From Gloeocapsa sp. PCC 7428 (GTDB lineage Bacteria; Cyanobacteriota; Cyanobacteriia; Cyanobacteriales; Chroococcidiopsidaceae), in contig NC_019745.1 of the NCBI RefSeq assembly GCF_000317555.1, positions 3,472,001 to 3,536,000 on the forward strand: 64,000 nt of DNA, read 5' to 3'. Shown piece after piece: positions 51,308 to 60,577 of this stretch. How positions within the stretch are numbered: position 1 is the first letter of the stretch; the number at the start of each line of letters is the position of its first letter. The position numbers were made by a program, and so were the translations under genes. The notes beneath the pieces are model-generated. The model did no database searches and was not told where the DNA came from. It saw only the letters and a program-made list of their open reading frames with translations.

Positions 51308-52357
51308 ATGGCATTATATGCAGAATTGCATCGGCATTTGGGAGGTTCGGTAGTACCGCGTGTACTGTGGCGCTACTTTCAACGTCATTCACCCAATCTA
51401 GGACAAAAATTTCCTGAGTATCAAGAGTTTGAAGAGTTTTATACAAAACCGCGCAACACACTCGATGAGTATCTAGAACTCCATACACTGGTAGAAAGCG
51501 TACAAAGCGTAGAGACATTGCCATATTTTATTTATCGCTTGATGCGTGGTGCTTATATCTTTGAGAACCTTGCTTATTTAGAATTGCGCTACACGCCTTA
51601 CTTGCGTACGCCCGATCATTTGAGTCAATCAGAGCGCATTGACCAGATGGCAGAAATTGTAGCAGTTGTCGGCAAAGCAAGTCGAGTGCCAGAGTATCCG
51701 ATTGTCACAAGTCAAATTCTGTGTATGCACTCGCGACTTCCGTATGAGGTAAATAAGGCGATTGTTGACTTAGCGGCTCAAAGTCGAGATTATGTTTGTG
51801 CGATTGATGTAGCGGGTGGTGATGCTCACTACAAAGAAAGACTTGACGAGTTCATTGAATTGTATGATTATGCGCGATCGCTCGGTCTAAATACAACCGG
51901 ACATCTTTACGAAACAACGGATGGTTGTTATCGTGAGTTATTGCCTTATTTAATGCGCATTGGACACGGTATTCAAATTCCCCTACGCTATCCAGAGTTA
52001 CTCGGTGAATTAGCACGACGTAACCAATGTCTAGAAGTTTGTCCGACGACTTATCTGAAGACAGGAACCCTAGAAGACCTGCGACAACTTAAGATTGTGT
52101 TTGACCGCTGTTTTGATGCTGGAGTCGATATTGCGATCTGTACTGACAATGCTGGATTACATAATGTTCGCTTACCTTTTGAGTACGAGAATTTACTGAC
52201 GCAGGATATTATTGATTTCCAGCAGTTGAAAGCTTGTCAAAATGCAGCTTTTCGTCATGCGTTCGCTTGGCCCTATGCTTCGCAACCTCCAGCTTCATTG
52301 TTACATGGATTACTGCAACCTGAAGCACCGGCTTTGGCAGAACCTGTCAGTAATTAG
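51308..52357 (+). CDS. Adenosine deaminase-like amidohydrolase
   Basis: A 349-residue metal-dependent hydrolase of the adenosine/AMP deaminase superfamily. The metal site H-x-H is in AELHRHLGGSVVPR (residues 5-18). The catalytic segment TTGHLYETTD (near 200) keeps the His and Glu of the usual HAGE. The late His is in MRIGHGIQIP and the metal Asp in IAICTDNAGLHNVRLPF. The second Asp of the usual DD pair is Asn here, and the LYE variation is unusual, so the substrate may not be adenosine. I start at ATG 51308; the frame extends to 51287 without support. Confidence 0.82.
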   Translation: MALYAELHRHLGGSVVPRVLWRYFQRHSPNLGQKFPEYQEFEEFYTKPRNTLDEYLELHTLVESVQSVETLPYFIYRLMRGAYIFENLAYLELRYTPYLRTPDHLSQSERIDQMAEIVAVVGKASRVPEYPIVTSQILCMHSRLPYEVNKAIVDLAAQSRDYVCAIDVAGGDAHYKERLDEFIELYDYARSLGLNTTGHLYETTDGCYRELLPYLMRIGHGIQIPLRYPELLGELARRNQCLEVCPTTYLKTGTLEDLRQLKIVFDRCFDAGVDIAICTDNAGLHNVRLPFEYENLLTQDIIDFQQLKACQNAAFRHAFAWPYASQPPASLLHGLLQPEAPALAEPVSN

Positions 52358-53055
52358 CAATTCAATAAAATATAGCAGAGGTCAGGTTAAACTCTAGTCA
52401 GGAAAGTCACTCTTCTATAATGTTCTAACTCTCTTGACTAGAGCCATAAATCAAGCGATCGCATTTTGCCAGAGAGTTGAGGATGCTATCCCCATACAGG
52501 GCTTTGGCAAAGCTCTCCTGCTAACTTATGATATTTAATAGTACTATAGACTTGACTATATAAGACGCAGTGTCTCATTGTCCTGAGTAGCGATCGCTTG
52601 AAATCGATTTATGTGAAAAAATCTTGTATCTCTGCAACTCATGAACTGGTGATTAGCTTAATGAGCAATAGCCGCCTATCAGATATATTTTTAGTATTTA
52701 GCAGAACTTGATACGAGATATTTCTAATGTTTAAAACTTAAAATAAAACCTCTCTTATTTCATTTATATTTGATAGTCTAAATTGAGGAGTTCAACAGTA
52801 AATAGTTATAGCGTTTTGCTCTTTTAATTTTAAATTAATCCTAATAAATCCAAAATATTTGTATGATAATAATCTCCATATTTAAGTGAGTCAAAAGTCA
52901 CAATACTTAATTATAAAATATCTACCTGGTTACATCCTATACAAATCGTGGAGCAAGCGAGTGTGACTTGCAGCAAAGTATTCGACAGTAGTAACTTAAT
53001 AAATTAATTGCTTTTTAAGCTGGTTGACAATGGATACCAAAAATAATCTTGCTCC
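52358..53055. other. Long intergenic region upstream of the OmpR-type regulator
   Basis: After the repeat copy at 52369-52450 the sequence is AT-rich and I see no gene, tRNA or clear terminator. A GGCTTTGGCAAAGC palindrome lies near 52500. The last 200 bases presumably hold the promoter of the regulator gene. Confidence 0.45.
52369..52450 (-). repeat. Dispersed host repeat, inverted copy
   Basis: Read on the minus strand it runs from GGCTCTAGTCAAGAGAGTTAGAACATTATAG (described by its span 52420-52450) to GGTTTAACCTGACC-like text and ends CTGCTATATTT. The TATAGC-type ends and the core words match the copies at 8864 and 59529. Confidence 0.65.
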
Positions 53056-53742
53056 ATGAGGATTCTGATAGTCGAAGACGATCTTAGCCTTGCCGAAATT
53101 TTAGCAACAGCACTGATTGAGCAGCGGTATGTAGTAGATACGGTAAGTGATGGGGAAGCCGCTTGGCAACAAGTCAAAACGGTTACATACGATCTTATTG
53201 TTATGGATATGATGCTTCCCAAACTTGATGGTATTAGCCTATGTAAGCGGCTACGTTCTCAAAGCTATGGGATTCCAGTACTGATGCTAACTGCTTTAAA
53301 TAATATTGCAGATAAAGTCACAGGGTTAGACGCAGGGGCTGATGATTACGTGATCAAACCAGTAGACTTACAAGAATTATTTGCGCGGATTCGCGCGCTA
53401 CTGCGGCGAGGAAGTGCGCAGACGCCACCAATTTTAGAATGGGATGGGTTGCAGCTAGATCCTAGTACGTATGAAGTAACCTACGAAGAAAAACCTTTGT
53501 ACTTGACACCCAAAGAGTATAGTCTTCTAGAAGTGCTCTTACGCAATGGAAGACGCGTTGTTAGTCGTAGTGCCATTATTGAACACGTTTGGTCTTTGGA
53601 AGACCCGCCAGAAGAAGATACTGTCAAGGCGCATATCAAGACTCTCCGCCAAAAGCTGAAGTCTGTAGGCGCTGCAAGCGATTTCATTGAAACCGTTCAC
53701 GGTGTCGGCTATCGCCTTAGACAACCCTCGCTACATCAATAA
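53056..53742 (+). CDS. OmpR-family response regulator (orphan)
   Basis: A 228-residue two-domain regulator. The receiver domain has the acidic pocket ILIVEDDLSLAEIL, the phospho-acceptor Asp in DLIVMDMMLPKLDG (near 51), Thr in VLMLTALNN and Lys in YVIKPVDLQ. The DNA-binding winged helix (about 125-225) ends with the typical VKAHIKTLRQKLKSVG and VHGVGYRLRQP. All phosphorylation residues are present, so it needs a histidine kinase, but none is adjacent. It resembles cyanobacterial RppA/ManR-like regulators in form; the identity is open. Confidence 0.93.
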   Translation: MRILIVEDDLSLAEILATALIEQRYVVDTVSDGEAAWQQVKTVTYDLIVMDMMLPKLDGISLCKRLRSQSYGIPVLMLTALNNIADKVTGLDAGADDYVIKPVDLQELFARIRALLRRGSAQTPPILEWDGLQLDPSTYEVTYEEKPLYLTPKEYSLLEVLLRNGRRVVSRSAIIEHVWSLEDPPEEDTVKAHIKTLRQKLKSVGAASDFIETVHGVGYRLRQPSLHQ

Positions 53743-54131
53743 ATGCTGTCACTGTACAGCCTATTAACAAAATGTTAAGTTTTCTATACTAAGCTGATTT
53801 TTTGTGAGGTTGGGGAACTTTTCTGAAGAATACCCGATTTCTTCACGATTTCTTCTCCCTTTTCTTCACGCCTAGCTTGTAGATTGAGTATTTAAGTCAG
53901 GTGATTGGCTGTTCATCAAAGCTAAAATCTCCTCATTGCCCTTCTTTATGATGCAACTGGGTTAACCGCTATATGCCTCTAGAGGTTAGCCCAGAATGCT
54001 TTCTCTCAAGATTTTCACATTGACACAATATTAAACTCAGGAAACTTACCCTACAATCTCGAACCTACGCGATCGCTATTGTCAAACCAGAACTTTAGGA
54101 TCTGCTCACCTACACATTAGGGAGCGAATAT
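53743..54131. other. Intergenic region between the regulator and DUF1816 genes
   Basis: No gene is visible. TTCTTCACG occurs twice near 53850-53880 with a further TTCTTC between, a short direct repeat that might bind an OmpR-type dimer. No clear terminator follows the regulator gene. Confidence 0.4.
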
Positions 54132-54380
54132 ATGAAATTACAAGATGACGCTAACAGCAACCACGTTGAACTAGATTGGTGGGTAGAAGTTACGACTACT
54201 CAACCAAATGTCATTTATTACTTTGGACCTTTTGCGAGTAGACAAGAAGCACAATGGTTTTTGCCTGGATATATTGAGGATATAGAACAAGAAGGCTGTC
54301 AAGAAATTTGCGTTCAAGTGCAGCAATGTCAACCTACAGAATTAACAGTTGAAGAACAGATTTTAGTAGCTAGTGGCTAG
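54132..54380 (+). CDS. DUF1816 domain protein
   Basis: An 82-residue protein with the DUF1816 signature WWVEVTTTQPNVIYYFGPFA followed by SRQEAQWFLPGYIEDIEQEG. The domain is restricted to cyanobacteria and resembles the CpcD/linker fold, so a link to phycobilisomes has been suggested but not shown. A GGGAG site precedes the ATG. It is convergent with pdxA, 21 bases apart. Confidence 0.88.
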   Translation: MKLQDDANSNHVELDWWVEVTTTQPNVIYYFGPFASRQEAQWFLPGYIEDIEQEGCQEICVQVQQCQPTELTVEEQILVASG

Positions 54381-54401
54381 TGATGAATGAGAGTTAGAGG
54401 C

Positions 54402-55490
54402 TCAAGAATCAGAAGAACCCATTTGCGTAAAGCTTCTTGACGAGATTCTTTGACAAGCTAGTTCAGCAGCAAGTTGTATGGCGGCTTTCATGCTAGTAGC
54501 ATCGGCAATTCCTTTTCCTGCAATATCAAATGCTGTGCCATGATCCGGTGAAGTCCGTACAAAAGGAAGACCGATTGAGGTATTTACCGCACGGTCAAAA
54601 GCAAGTTGTTTGACAGGAATTAACCCTTGGTCGTGATATAGCGCTAGATAAGCATCCGCAGCTTTTGCTGTGCCGATTTTACCATACCAAGCTTGACTTG
54701 GTTTGACCCACATTGTATCTGGTGGTATGGGACCATCTAATTGAATTTTGGGGCGATCGCATCTTTCTTTTTCCAACCAAGGAATCAGCCAGTCTTGTTC
54801 TTCGCGTCCGAGTTGTCCTGATTCTCCACTATGCGGATTTAATCCGGCGATCGCAATTCTTGGTTGTGCTATACCGAAATCGTGCTGTAAACACTCCACG
54901 AGTAAATCTAATTTACTCGTCAGAAGTTCTGGTGTGAGTGTATCTGCAACTTGACGCAGAGGAATGTGTGTCGTCGCGAGTAATGTTCTTAATGTCCAAT
55001 TTGTGTGGGGTGATCGCGCGACAAACAACATCCCGTATTTTGTCACATCTGCAAGCTCAGCGAGTAACTCAGTTTGCCCAGGATAATTGTAGCCTGCGGC
55101 TTTCCAAGCAGATTTCGCAATGGGACCTGTGACGATCGCATCAAATTCACCGCTTTTTGTACGGGCGATCGCGGCTTGCATATAAGCAAAACTTGCTGCT
55201 CCACTCGCTGCATTGCCGATTCCTGTAGTGATAGTATCTTCAGTGTTAATATCTAAAATTTTTAATTCTTCTGGATTGGCGAAATTGTCACGACAACACT
55301 GACATAACTGTTCGTAAGTTTTGGTGAGTTGCGCCTGACTTCCGACAACTGTGACATCGTAGCTTTGCGTAAATTCTGATTCGGCTAAAGCCTTTAAAAT
55401 CACTTCTGGTCCTATACCTGCCGGATCGCCTAAAGTCAAAGCTAAACGCGGACGTTCTTCTACACAAAGCGAATTCTGCAACAAAGACAT
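54402..55490 (-). CDS. pdxA: 4-hydroxythreonine-4-phosphate dehydrogenase
   Basis: PdxA oxidises 4-phosphohydroxy-threonine in pyridoxal phosphate synthesis. The 362-residue protein has [17 protein letters not shown] (near 19), the [20 protein letters not shown] loop (near 118), the metal and substrate region [16 protein letters not shown] (near 285), and [16 protein letters not shown] with the last metal His (near 315). Length is slightly above typical from a 14-residue N-terminal extension. It stands alone, upstream of petM on the other strand. The role may be non-essential where the DXP-independent Pdx1/2 route exists. Confidence 0.95.
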   Translation of the reverse strand: MSLLQNSLCVEERPRLALTLGDPAGIGPEVILKALAESEFTQSYDVTVVGSQAQLTKTYEQLCQCCRDNFANPEELKILDINTEDTITTGIGNAASGAASFAYMQAAIARTKSGEFDAIVTGPIAKSAWKAAGYNYPGQTELLAELADVTKYGMLFVARSPHTNWTLRTLLATTHIPLRQVADTLTPELLTSKLDLLVECLQHDFGIAQPRIAIAGLNPHSGESGQLGREEQDWLIPWLEKERCDRPKIQLDGPIPPDTMWVKPSQAWYGKIGTAKAADAYLALYHDQGLIPVKQLAFDRAVNTSIGLPFVRTSPDHGTAFDIAGKGIADATSMKAAIQLAAELACQRISSRSFTQMGSSDS

Positions 55491-55631
55491 TTTTTATAGA
55501 AAAGCCTCTAGATGATTGCGTATAAGTCAATAAACAAGCAGAGTTATGTCACCGAACTGATTTAAAATACTTTACACTAGTCTAAATTTTTCTCAGAAAG
55601 ATACTGACTCTTGCCTGAGTGTGGACTTCTT

Positions 55632-55637
55632 TATACT
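55632..55637 (+). promoter_or_regulatory. Candidate -10 element of petM
   Basis: TATACT lies 40 bases before petM, about one short leader away. A TTGCCT word lies 15 bases upstream, shorter than ideal. Suggestive only. Confidence 0.35.
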
Positions 55638-55676
55638 AGTTTACTGAAATTGATTTAGCGAAGGAGAATCGTCGTT

Positions 55677-55787
55677 ATGGGCGAGATGTTTACAGCAACC
55701 ATTTTGTGCCTCACCTTGATTCCTGTTGGCATCGTTTTGGGTTTTCTCTTGCTCAAAATTCAGGGAGGTGAAGAAAGCGAATTATAG
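55677..55787 (+). CDS. petM: Cytochrome b6f complex subunit PetM (subunit VII)
   Basis: A 36-residue single-helix membrane protein that starts at ATG 55677, 9 bases after an AAGGAG site, and ends with TAG at 55785-55787. The sequence opens MGEMFTATILCLTLIPVG, continues as a hydrophobic helix, and closes with LLLKIQGGEE, the hallmark end of cyanobacterial PetM. It lies in the thylakoid b6f complex that links photosystems II and I. It is easily missed because of its size. It lies 193 bases upstream of ycf39 in the same direction, a pairing known in cyanobacteria. Confidence 0.93.
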   Translation: MGEMFTATILCLTLIPVGIVLGFLLLKIQGGEESEL

Positions 55788-55796
55788 AGGAGTAAG

Positions 55797-55872
55797 TGCT
55801 TAGTGGCTAGTGGTTAGTGGCTAGTGATTAGTGTCAAGAGTGGCTAACAACTAGTAACTAGCAACGAGTAAC
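55797..55872. repeat. Short tandem repeat tract (GTGGCTAGTG-like units)
   Basis: Units such as GTGGCTAGTG, GTTAGTGGCTAGTG and GATTAGTG follow one another. The second part (TAACAACTAGTAACTAGCAA) is roughly their reverse complement, so the tract could fold. It is typical low-complexity cyanobacterial intergenic text; similar words stand at 54380 and 56975. Confidence 0.6.
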
Positions 55873-55980
55873 TCGTTCTTCCCTGGCTTAAAAATCCTCA
55901 ATCTATTGTAAAGTTTTTTAATATAATGGATTCTGATAGGATTTTATTAATAAAAGTTTAAGATTCATTACTAATCCCTC

Positions 55981-56961
55981 ATGACTATATTAGTTGTCGG
56001 TGCTACTGGCACCTTGGGAAGACAAGTAGTTCGCCGTGCTCTCGATGAGGGGTATAAGGTACGCTGTCTTGTAAGAAATCCTAAGAAAGCCACTTTTTTA
56101 AAAGAATGGGGTGCTGAACTGGTAGCTGGTAATTTGTGTTATCCAGATACCTTACCTCCGGCGCTTACAGGGATAACAGCGATTATCGATGCAGCTACGG
56201 CTCGCGCTACAGACTCGCTGAGTATCAAACAAGTCGATTGGGACGGGAAAGTCGCGCTCATTCAAGCTGCCTTAGCCGCTGGTGTCGAACGTTATGTATT
56301 CTTCTCGCTGATAGACGCGGACAAGCATCCTGATGTCCCACTGATGGAAATCAAGCGATGTACTGAGCTATTTTTAGCCGAAGCCGATTTAAACTACACT
56401 ATTTTGCAACTCTGTGGCTTTATGCAAGGGTTGATTGGGCAATACGCAATTCCGATTTTGGAAGGACAAGCCGTATGGATTACCGGCGAATCTTCGCCGA
56501 TCGCCTACATGGATACGCAAGATATTGCTAAATTCGCGGTTCGCGCCCTATCCGTTCCCGAAACAGAAAAACAAACTTTTCCGGTAGTGGGGACTCGTGC
56601 TTGGAGTGCGGAAGAAATTATTAATTTATGCGAACGACTATCTGGCAAAGAAGCACGCATTACGCGAATGCCAATCAACTTGTTACGGACGATGCGCCGA
56701 GTACTCCGCTTTTTCCAATGGGGTTGGAACGTTGCCGATCGCTTAGCGTTTACCGAAGTCTTAGCAAATGGCAAACCTTTGGATGCTCCTATGGATGAGG
56801 TTTATCAAGTTTTTGGCTTAGATCCAACAGAAACCACAACCTTGGAAAGCTATATGCAAGAGTACTTTGCCAGAATTTTGAAAAAGTTACGAGAACTCGA
56901 CTACGAAAAAACAAAAACAAAAAAGAAGCAAACTCCCAAGAAAACGCCGTTTAAGAGTTAG
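55981..56961 (+). CDS. ycf39: Atypical SDR Ycf39, photosystem II assembly factor
   Basis: Ycf39 forms a complex with high-light-inducible proteins and helps deliver chlorophyll to the D1 protein of photosystem II. The 326-residue protein begins with the NAD(P)-binding TILVVGATGTLGRQVVRRAL. It has RCLVRNPKKATFLKEWGAEL (near 31) and the GVERYVFFSLIDADKHPDVP and YTILQLCGFMQGLIGQYAIP stretches typical of Ycf39. A Lys-rich tail (about 308-325) is extra. No classical YxxxK site is present, as usual for this group. petM is upstream. Confidence 0.92.
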   Translation: MTILVVGATGTLGRQVVRRALDEGYKVRCLVRNPKKATFLKEWGAELVAGNLCYPDTLPPALTGITAIIDAATARATDSLSIKQVDWDGKVALIQAALAAGVERYVFFSLIDADKHPDVPLMEIKRCTELFLAEADLNYTILQLCGFMQGLIGQYAIPILEGQAVWITGESSPIAYMDTQDIAKFAVRALSVPETEKQTFPVVGTRAWSAEEIINLCERLSGKEARITRMPINLLRTMRRVLRFFQWGWNVADRLAFTEVLANGKPLDAPMDEVYQVFGLDPTETTTLESYMQEYFARILKKLRELDYEKTKTKKKQTPKKTPFKS

Positions 56962-57133
56962 AGAGGGGTGAGCGAATAGTGGCTAGTGCGTGAGTTTTGA
57001 ATTGAAGTATTTCCTGAACTCAACACTTCACAACTCAACATTCATAACTCTCTTCAAGAAACCCTCGCCTCTTGAGCAAAAATGTGCAAGGATCTAGCTA
57101 ATAGTAAGCATTGCGGAAATCTGGACTTGTAGC

Positions 57134-58054
57134 GTGCCGAAAGCGGGCATTATTTACAACGACGTTAAGCCGATCGCAGGTCGTGTTGCTAACGAACTGA
57201 AAGACAAGCTCATCGCAGCGGGTTGGGAAGTTTGTGTAACAACTGGTATCGGGGGGATTTTGGGTTACTCGAACCCAGAAAGTCCGGTGTGTCATACACC
57301 GATTGAAGGTCTTACCCCACCTGGTTTTGATGCGGAAATGAAATTTGCTATTGTCCTCGGAGGCGATGGCACAGTTTTAGCTGCTTCTCGTTTAGTGGCT
57401 CCTTGTGGCGTTCCAATCCTGACGGTAAATACAGGACACATGGGCTTTTTAACCGAAGCTTATGTCAATCAATTACCGTTAGTCATGGAACAAGTCATGG
57501 CGGGTAAATACGAGATTGAAGAACGAGCGATGTTAGCCGTTAAGGTTTTGCGTCGCGGGAAATCAGTTCTCTGGGAAGCGTTGTGTTTGAATGAGATGGT
57601 ACTGCATCGCGAACCTTTGACGTGTATGTGCCATTTTGAAATTGCGGTGGGACATCACGCGCCCGTAGATATTGCCGCAGATGGTGTCATTGTCTCGACT
57701 CCCACAGGTTCAACGGCGTATTCATTGAGTGCGGGAGGACCTGTGGTGACACCAGGAGTTCCTGTATTACAGCTAGTCCCCATTTGTCCGCATTCGCTTG
57801 CGTCACGCGCGCTGGTCTTTGCTGATACCGAAACTGTGACAATTTCGAGTGCGAGTACCGATCGGTTAGTGATGGTGGTTGATGGAAATGCTGGCTGCTA
57901 CGTTTTTCCTGAAGATCAGGTGCAATTAGGGCGATCGCAATACTCCGCGCGATTTATCCGCCTGCAATCACCGGAGTTCTTTCGGATTTTGCGCGAAAAG
58001 TTAGGTTGGGGACTACCGCATATTGCCAAGCCAACTTCGGTCGAGTTGCCTTAA
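57134..58054 (+). CDS. nadK: NAD(+) kinase
   Basis: It phosphorylates NAD to NADP. The 306-residue protein starts at GTG 57134. It has the GGDGT motif in [20 protein letters not shown] (near 78), [10 protein letters not shown] (near 103), the NEMVLHRE segment (near 155), and the Gly-rich [20 protein letters not shown] loop (near 190), all family hallmarks. It lies 113 bases before the nblR-like gene in the same direction. Cyanobacteria usually have two NadK forms; which one this is cannot be said. Confidence 0.95.
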   Translation: MPKAGIIYNDVKPIAGRVANELKDKLIAAGWEVCVTTGIGGILGYSNPESPVCHTPIEGLTPPGFDAEMKFAIVLGGDGTVLAASRLVAPCGVPILTVNTGHMGFLTEAYVNQLPLVMEQVMAGKYEIEERAMLAVKVLRRGKSVLWEALCLNEMVLHREPLTCMCHFEIAVGHHAPVDIAADGVIVSTPTGSTAYSLSAGGPVVTPGVPVLQLVPICPHSLASRALVFADTETVTISSASTDRLVMVVDGNAGCYVFPEDQVQLGRSQYSARFIRLQSPEFFRILREKLGWGLPHIAKPTSVELP

Positions 58055-58166
58055 AAGTGGGCAATTCCTATAAGGATATGAATATAATTAAGTGTTCATA
58101 CTTAGTTTCGCTGTGTGATAACTGAGCTATGACCAAATGCAATCCTTCATTCCTGGATAGCGGCTT

Positions 58167-58862
58167 ATGAGTACGGTAGAGGCTGAACGCAGTCCATGTG
58201 TTTTATTAGTCGAAACTGATGAGACTTTGGCAGATCAAGTGAGCCTTGACTTACAAGAATCAGGCTATGAAGCCGTGATCGCACCTGACGTTTACAGCGG
58301 GATGCAATACTCCCGAGAAATCCAGCCAGCTTTGATTGTGGTAGACCGAATGCTGGCTGGAGAATCAGGGCTAGAGTTATGTACTCATCTACGCAAAGCA
58401 GGCGCGCGCGTACCTGTATTAGTCTTGATGGCACGAGATACCGTTGACGATCGCGTAGCGTGTTTAGAAGCGGGCGCTGATGATTATTTTCTCAAACCTT
58501 ACCGCTCTGAAGAATTTTTACAGATGGTACGCCTCTATTTACAACCAGAAACAGGCGTAACCGAACAATTACGCTTTGGCGATCTCGTTTTAGATTTAGC
58601 AACGCGCCGCGCCATGCGTCATGGCAAAGCGCTGGATCTGACAATGAAGGAGTTTGAACTGCTCAAGTATCTGATGGAACATCCGCGTGAAGTTCTAACT
58701 CGCGAACAAATTCTAGAAAATGTTTGGGGTTATGATTTCATGGGCGAATCGAATGTTATCGAAGTTTATATTCGTTATTTACGCCTTAAGATAGAAGACG
58801 AAGGTCACAGACGCTTGATCCAAACTGTGCGGGGTGTCGGCTATGTTTTGCGAGAATCGTAA
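58167..58862 (+). CDS. nblR: OmpR-family response regulator, NblR-like
   Basis: A 231-residue regulator with a receiver domain and a winged-helix DNA-binding domain. The start CVLLVETDETLADQVSLDLQ has an altered acidic pocket. The acceptor Asp is in ALIVVDRMLAGESGLELC (near 63), followed by MARDTVDDRVACLEAGADDY and FLKPYRSEEF. This pattern matches NblR, the orphan regulator that triggers phycobilisome degradation (nblA) and survival under nutrient or light stress and works without a known kinase. The name rests on my recollection of the family; the OmpR class is certain. Confidence 0.85.
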   Translation: MSTVEAERSPCVLLVETDETLADQVSLDLQESGYEAVIAPDVYSGMQYSREIQPALIVVDRMLAGESGLELCTHLRKAGARVPVLVLMARDTVDDRVACLEAGADDYFLKPYRSEEFLQMVRLYLQPETGVTEQLRFGDLVLDLATRRAMRHGKALDLTMKEFELLKYLMEHPREVLTREQILENVWGYDFMGESNVIEVYIRYLRLKIEDEGHRRLIQTVRGVGYVLRES

Positions 58863-58929
58863 TTAGGGAACTCTGACGAGGAAGAACGACTCAAAAGCTA
58901 TGAACGCAAATACTGGGAGTTATTAAATA

Positions 58930-59436
58930 GTGAGTCGTGGTTCTGCTGTCCTTGCAATCATTTTAGGAACTATGATGCTGGGTTGTTCAACGCCGACGCC
59001 CGCAGTATCGCCAACAGTAACACCTCTGGCGCAACAATCTGTGAATGCTGGTCAAAATCTTCCTATAACTGCTACAGCAACAATTGCCGGACGTAAAATT
59101 AATCTGGAAGTAGCGCGGACACCTCAAGAACAAGCCACTGGCTTGATGTATCGCGACACCATAGCCGACGATCGCGGAATGCTATTTGTCTTTGAACCCG
59201 CGCGCCCTGTCGGTTTTTGGATGAAAAATGTCCGGTTTCCGCTTGATATGATTTTTCTAGAAAATGGACGCGTGAAAGCGATCGCACCCGCTGTACCGCC
59301 TTGTCAAGCTGAACCCTGTCCGACGTATGGTCCCGAAACACCTGTTAATCAAGTCATAGAACTACGCGGAGGACGCGCCGCTGAACTCGGAATTCGCGTC
59401 GGCGATCGCCTCGATATTCGATTTTTAGACTCGTAA
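58930..59436 (+). CDS. DUF192 lipoprotein
   Basis: A 168-residue protein from GTG 58930. A short signal segment ends in a lipobox-like LGTMMLGCSTPTPAVSP, so it should be a lipoprotein. The DUF192 domain follows (about 60-165): VARTPQEQATGLMYRDTIAD, then RGMLFVFEPARPVGFWMKNV, RFPLDMIFLENGRVKAIAPA and ELRGGRAAELGIRVGDRL. DUF192 proteins are conserved extracytoplasmic proteins without known activity. It follows nblR after 67 bases. Confidence 0.9.
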   Translation: MSRGSAVLAIILGTMMLGCSTPTPAVSPTVTPLAQQSVNAGQNLPITATATIAGRKINLEVARTPQEQATGLMYRDTIADDRGMLFVFEPARPVGFWMKNVRFPLDMIFLENGRVKAIAPAVPPCQAEPCPTYGPETPVNQVIELRGGRAAELGIRVGDRLDIRFLDS

Positions 59437-60020
59437 AATCTAAACAAGCAATTTTCTTTTACCACATCGTTTGCAATAAAGGGGGAAATCCCCCAGAAAA
59501 ATTGTAGTGCTTCGAGGTTGAGTAGGGTAATATAGCCCTAGTCAATAAAGTTAGGACATGATAAAAGCTCGTAGTGATTTCCCTAACTAGAGTTTAACCC
59601 TGAACCCTGACCTCTGACCTCTGACTCCTGCTATATTTGATAGATTTGATAGAAAAACAAAATTATTGCGGCGCTCATTTTTCCTGTGTAGAGCGTTACA
59701 ATTCAAAAAATATTAAATTCGCACGAGTCAAGCCCCACTCAGTCTTTTGGGAGAGTAAAATCCTGTAGCTAATATCCTCCTTGTTATAGGTGAACAATAT
59801 TGCTGCACTAAAGTAAAAATAGTTCTAATAAATTTTGTTTTTTCTGGAGCAAACTTACGAAAATTAGCAAGTTGCGCTAAAATTCTATTCCACGTCGTAT
59901 TTGTACTCTTCATACGTCAGGGAAACTCATAAAAGCCAGTTTCACCGTCAAGTAGAGTTAGCAATTCACCAGTGGTATCAGGACAGAAAAAAAACTGGCT
60001 AGTCAGTACTAGCTCATCGT
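59437..60020. other. Intergenic region upstream of the DUF2949 gene
   Basis: It contains the repeat copy at 59529-59638. The rest is AT-rich. A 61-codon frame at 59728-59913 (minus strand) has no ribosome-binding site or recognisable product and is not called. No clear terminator follows the DUF192 gene. Confidence 0.45.
59529..59638 (+). repeat. Dispersed host repeat, full copy
   Basis: AATATAGCCCTAGTCAA at the left and CTGCTATATTT at the right form inverted ends. The core has AAGTTAGGACATGAT and AGAGTTTAACCCTG, then CCTCTGACCTCTGACTCC. This is the best preserved copy of the family. Confidence 0.7.
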
Positions 60021-60266
60021 ATGACGAATAACTCAAACTTAAACTTATTTACAACGGAAGGTGAAACAATGTCACCAGCAAACTACTCTAAATTCATTGA
60101 CTTTCTTCAAAAAGATTTATCGATATCCGCTGCTTCGATTGATGTCGCATTACGCCATCGCGAACAAGATCCAGGTCCTTTACCTATGATTTTGTGGCAG
60201 TATGGCTTGGTTACGTTAGACCAACTTAACCAAATCTACGATTGGTTGGAAAGCGCAGTAGTATAG
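60021..60266 (+). CDS. DUF2949 domain protein
   Basis: A protein of 81 residues from ATG 60021, or 65 from ATG 60069, which has an AAGGTG site before it and is my preference by family form. The domain (SKFIDFLQKDLSISAASIDV, then ALRHREQDPGPLPMILWQYG and LVTLDQLNQIYDWLE) is found in cyanobacteria only, usually as a single small protein of unknown function. A double hairpin terminator follows. Confidence 0.85.
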   Translation: MTNNSNLNLFTTEGETMSPANYSKFIDFLQKDLSISAASIDVALRHREQDPGPLPMILWQYGLVTLDQLNQIYDWLESAVV

Positions 60267-60358
60267 GAACGCGGAAATATGACAAATCGCCAAATGCTAG
60301 TTCAAATATGTCTAGACACGCAAGTTGTACGTAGGCAATAGTTAGAGGAGACAGAACA

Positions 60359-60405
60359 ATGTATTGGCAATACATAGAGCGGGTAATACCCGCTCTTTTG
60401 ATTTT
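60359..60405 (+). terminator. Tandem hairpin terminator after the DUF2949 gene
   Basis: A first hairpin ATGTATT-GGC-AATACAT (60360-60376) is followed at once by GAGCGGGT-AAT-ACCCGCTC (60377-60395) and TTTTGATTTT. The second is a textbook intrinsic terminator. Confidence 0.85.
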
Positions 60406-60440
60406 AAATTACCACGCGTTTAGCACTTCATTAGACTTCT

Positions 60441-60566
60441 TGCATGAATCACAAACGCCCTCTGACTGAAGTCAGGGGCTACTCAAGCAAAGTGTACTTT
60501 CGTACACTGAAGCAAGGCTTTTATCAATAAGTTCACATGCGAGTTTATTCGTCAAGCATTCATGCA
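60441..60566. mobile_element. Small palindromic relic, IS200/IS605-like or PATE-like
   Basis: TGCATGAAT (60441-60449) is repeated inverted as ATTCATGCA (60558-60566). Near the left end is a hairpin CCTCTGAC-TGAA-GTCAGGGG, and further in AGTGTAC-TTTC-GTACACT. Subterminal hairpins without a gene are typical of palindrome-associated relics of IS200/IS605 elements. The right end lies 12 bases before the aminotransferase stop codon. Low to moderate support. Confidence 0.4.
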
Positions 60567-60577
60567 GGAGATTTATT

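Noticed and set aside
59728-59913. 61-codon frame on the minus strand
   Set aside because: No ribosome-binding site, no recognisable pattern and AT-rich spacer context.
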